From Verrucomicrobia subdivision 6 bacterium (GTDB lineage: Bacteria; Verrucomicrobiota; Verrucomicrobiia; Methylacidiphilales; Verrucolacustridaceae): 7,456 nt of DNA. Made by a program: the position numbers and the translations under genes. The DNA lies in contig CAMBGW010000046.1 in the NCBI GenBank assembly GCA_945866245.1, forward strand, positions 1 through 7,456. Reading direction: 5' to 3'. Under the pieces are notes generated by a model, which saw only the letters and a program-made list of their open reading frames with translations, had not been told where the DNA came from and searched no databases. This document shows positions 6,208 through 7,456 of this stretch, piece by piece. Every line of letters begins with the position of its first letter. Position 1 is the stretch's first letter.

Positions 6208-6837
6208 ATGACCCTCTCCCACCCCCTACGGAACGAAACCTTCTTCCTCATCCTCGGGTTGGCTGCCTCGGCGGCACTGCACTCCGCTCTTTTTCTCTCC
6301 CGCTCCCCAGCCATCTCCTCCCAGCAATTTGCGGTTCAACCCTCCGACTTCTCCATTGAAGTCGCTCTCATCGAGACCTCCTCTGGCCAACCAGACCCCA
6401 TCACCGATCCCGTGCTCTCCACCCCGACACCTGCCCCTACTTCCGTTGACCCCACCCCCACTCCCACCATCCCCTCCACCACTCTTGCCCCGACCCTTCT
6501 ACCTCGCCTTACTCCAACCCTTCCTACCCCAACCCTCCCCCCTTCCCCCGCCAGCTCCACCATCCTCGCGCGTCCCGATGCATCCCAAAACTCCGCTCCT
6601 CTCTATCCGGACCAAGCACGAAAAAAGGGCTGGACCGGAACCGTCCTCCTTCGCGCTCAAATCTCCGCCGAGGGAACCGTCGAGCGAATCACCCTTCTGC
6701 AAAGCTCTGGCTGTGAAATTCTCGATCAATCGGCCACCACCGCCGTACGGAAGTGGCACTTTCACCCCCAGACGATTCAAGGCCAGCCCACCCCCTCCAC
6801 TGTTGAGATTCCTGTAAAGTTCACCCTCAAACGCTAA
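6208..6837 (+). CDS. tonB: TonB energy-transducing protein
   Basis: A 209-residue periplasm-spanning protein that couples the ExbB-ExbD motor to outer-membrane receptors. A single N-terminal anchor helix covers about 12-31. It contains Ser21 and His25 in S-A-A-L-H, matching the S-x3-H pair (Ser16 and His20) essential in E. coli TonB. A proline-rich linker follows at about 61-117, made mostly of Pro, Thr, Ser and Leu with only three Asp and one Arg, unlike the alternating Glu-Pro and Lys-Pro runs of E. coli TonB. It includes a tandem TPTLP pair (6511-6540). The C-terminal domain, about 130-209, has APLYPDQARKKGWTGTV, SAEGTVERITLLQSSGCEILD and AVRKWHFHP, the classic YP-AR-G-G-V / SSG-LD / AV-W-F-P pattern. 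The ATG lies 3 bases after the exbD stop with no Shine-Dalgarno sequence. As the last gene of the trio, it probably serves the divergent receptor. Confidence 0.93.
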   Translation: MTLSHPLRNETFFLILGLAASAALHSALFLSRSPAISSQQFAVQPSDFSIEVALIETSSGQPDPITDPVLSTPTPAPTSVDPTPTPTIPSTTLAPTLLPRLTPTLPTPTLPPSPASSTILARPDASQNSAPLYPDQARKKGWTGTVLLRAQISAEGTVERITLLQSSGCEILDQSATTAVRKWHFHPQTIQGQPTPSTVEIPVKFTLKR

Positions 6838-6883
6838 CCGACCAATCTGACCTTGGCTGCCCACCCTTCCATGCGTAGGTTGC

Positions 6884-6887
6884 AAGG
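6884..6887 (+). promoter_or_regulatory. Shine-Dalgarno sequence of tig
   Basis: AAGG lies 6 bases before the ATG at 6894, a normal spacing. It supports that ATG as the start and is one of the few recognisable ribosome binding sites in the window. Confidence 0.5.
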
Positions 6888-6893
6888 CTGCAT

Positions 6894-7456
6894 ATGAAAG
6901 TTTCTTTAGAAAATATGGGCGGTTGCCGCCGTCGCCTCAAAGGGGAAATCCCCGCCGATCAGGTCCGCCTCACGGAAGAAAAGGTGACCCTCTCCATCCA
7001 GAAATCGGCCCGCCTCCCTGGATTTCGCCCCGGGCATGCCCCCCTCGAAATGGTCCGCCGCCGCTTCGCCAACGATATTCAATCCGAACTCAAAGACCGA
7101 CTCCTGCGCGATGGCCTGCATCATGCCGTGGAAAAAGAGAAGCTTCATCTGGTGGACGATCCTGCGGTTGAGGAAGCCAACTTTGAAAAAGACAAAAAGT
7201 TTAAATTCGTTCTCCGTGTCGATCTTGCCCCTGAGTTTAAGGTTCCCGCTGCGAAAGGATTGAAGATCCCCAAGAAAAGTCCCGAACCGGTGACCGATGC
7301 GGATATGAAATCTGCCCTCGACCGATTGGCCGAGCCGATGGCCCACTTTCACACCCTCCCCCCCCGTCCAGCAAAAGAGGGTGATTACGCCATTCTCGAC
7401 TTCGAAGGCACCTGCGGTGGAAAAAAGATTCTCGAGATCGCCCCTCAATCAGGCCA
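6894..7456 (+). CDS. tig: Trigger factor, 5' part (cut by the window end)
   Basis: The first 187 residues of trigger factor, the ribosome-bound chaperone that meets nascent chains at the tunnel exit; the family is usually about 430-450 residues, so more than half is missing. The N-terminal ribosome-binding domain covers about 1-115, with the signature GFRPGHAP at 43-50. It sits at the same numbering as the GFRKGKVP loop of E. coli, with Phe44 and Arg45 kept and Lys46 replaced by Pro. The segment LAPEFKVPAAKGLKI (111-125) and VTDADM (133-138) lead into the start of the FKBP-like peptidyl-prolyl isomerase domain at about 162 (EGDYAILDFEGT). The reading frame stays open to the last base. No terminator or strong promoter is seen in the 56 bases after tonB, so read-through from that operon is possible. 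In many bacteria clpP and clpX follow tig; that cannot be checked here. Confidence 0.95.
   Translation, partial: MKVSLENMGGCRRRLKGEIPADQVRLTEEKVTLSIQKSARLPGFRPGHAPLEMVRRRFANDIQSELKDRLLRDGLHHAVEKEKLHLVDDPAVEEANFEKDKKFKFVLRVDLAPEFKVPAAKGLKIPKKSPEPVTDADMKSALDRLAEPMAHFHTLPPRPAKEGDYAILDFEGTCGGKKILEIAPQSG

Noticed and set aside
6851..6887. CCTTG...CAAGG inverted repeat between tonB and tig, considered as a terminator
   Set aside because: The arms are only 5 bases, the loop is 27 bases, and there is no T-run; the right arm is better explained as the tig ribosome binding site.
1..7456. CRISPR array, toxin-antitoxin, phage, transposon or defence system
   Set aside because: No direct-repeat array, terminal inverted repeats, transposase, integrase or nuclease-like protein is present; all nine genes belong to well-known families.

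Overview
The window is a compact, gene-dense stretch of a Gram-negative chromosome. An outer membrane is certain, because there is a TonB-dependent receptor and its ExbB/ExbD/TonB energiser. The style of several proteins suggests Verrucomicrobiota or a neighbouring phylum of the PVC group: a FecA-like receptor, an exbB-exbD-tonB trio and few Shine-Dalgarno sequences. This placement is inference at low to moderate confidence. Nine protein genes cover almost everything. The only gaps are about 55 bases (1300-1354), 115 bases (5012-5126) and 56 bases (6838-6893), so no stretch over 300 bases lacks a gene. I see no tRNA, rRNA, CRISPR array, insertion sequence or phage gene.

Left block (8-1299, minus strand): a two-gene unit reading leftward, yggS (PLP homeostasis) followed by a 3-methyladenine DNA glycosylase, overlapping by 4 bases. 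It is divergent from the next block across a 55-base gap. That gap holds overlapping minus-10-like elements for both directions inside a 6-base inverted repeat.

Second block (1355-2784, plus strand): a LysR-type regulator and a Fur-family metalloregulator overlap by 4 bases, so they are probably translated from one mRNA.

Third block (2774-6837): a metal-uptake module. A large FecA-like TonB-dependent receptor on the minus strand runs tail-to-tail into the Fur-family gene, with an 11-base overlap. It is divergent from exbB-exbD-tonB on the plus strand. The shared intergenic region carries two palindromes of the form TGAGA-N5-TCTCA, 31 bases apart centre to centre. Both resemble Fur boxes. The simplest reading is that the Fur-family protein controls both the receptor and its energy-transducing complex, so that metal starvation switches on the gate and its motor together.

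Right edge (6894 to the end, plus strand): the 5' part of tig (trigger factor), cut by the window.

I do not see a wholly new system here. The most interesting points are the paired Fur-like operators, the LysR-Fur tandem that overlaps the receptor it may control, the noncanonical second cysteine pair of the Fur-family protein, and the nearly uncharged Pro/Thr linker of TonB.
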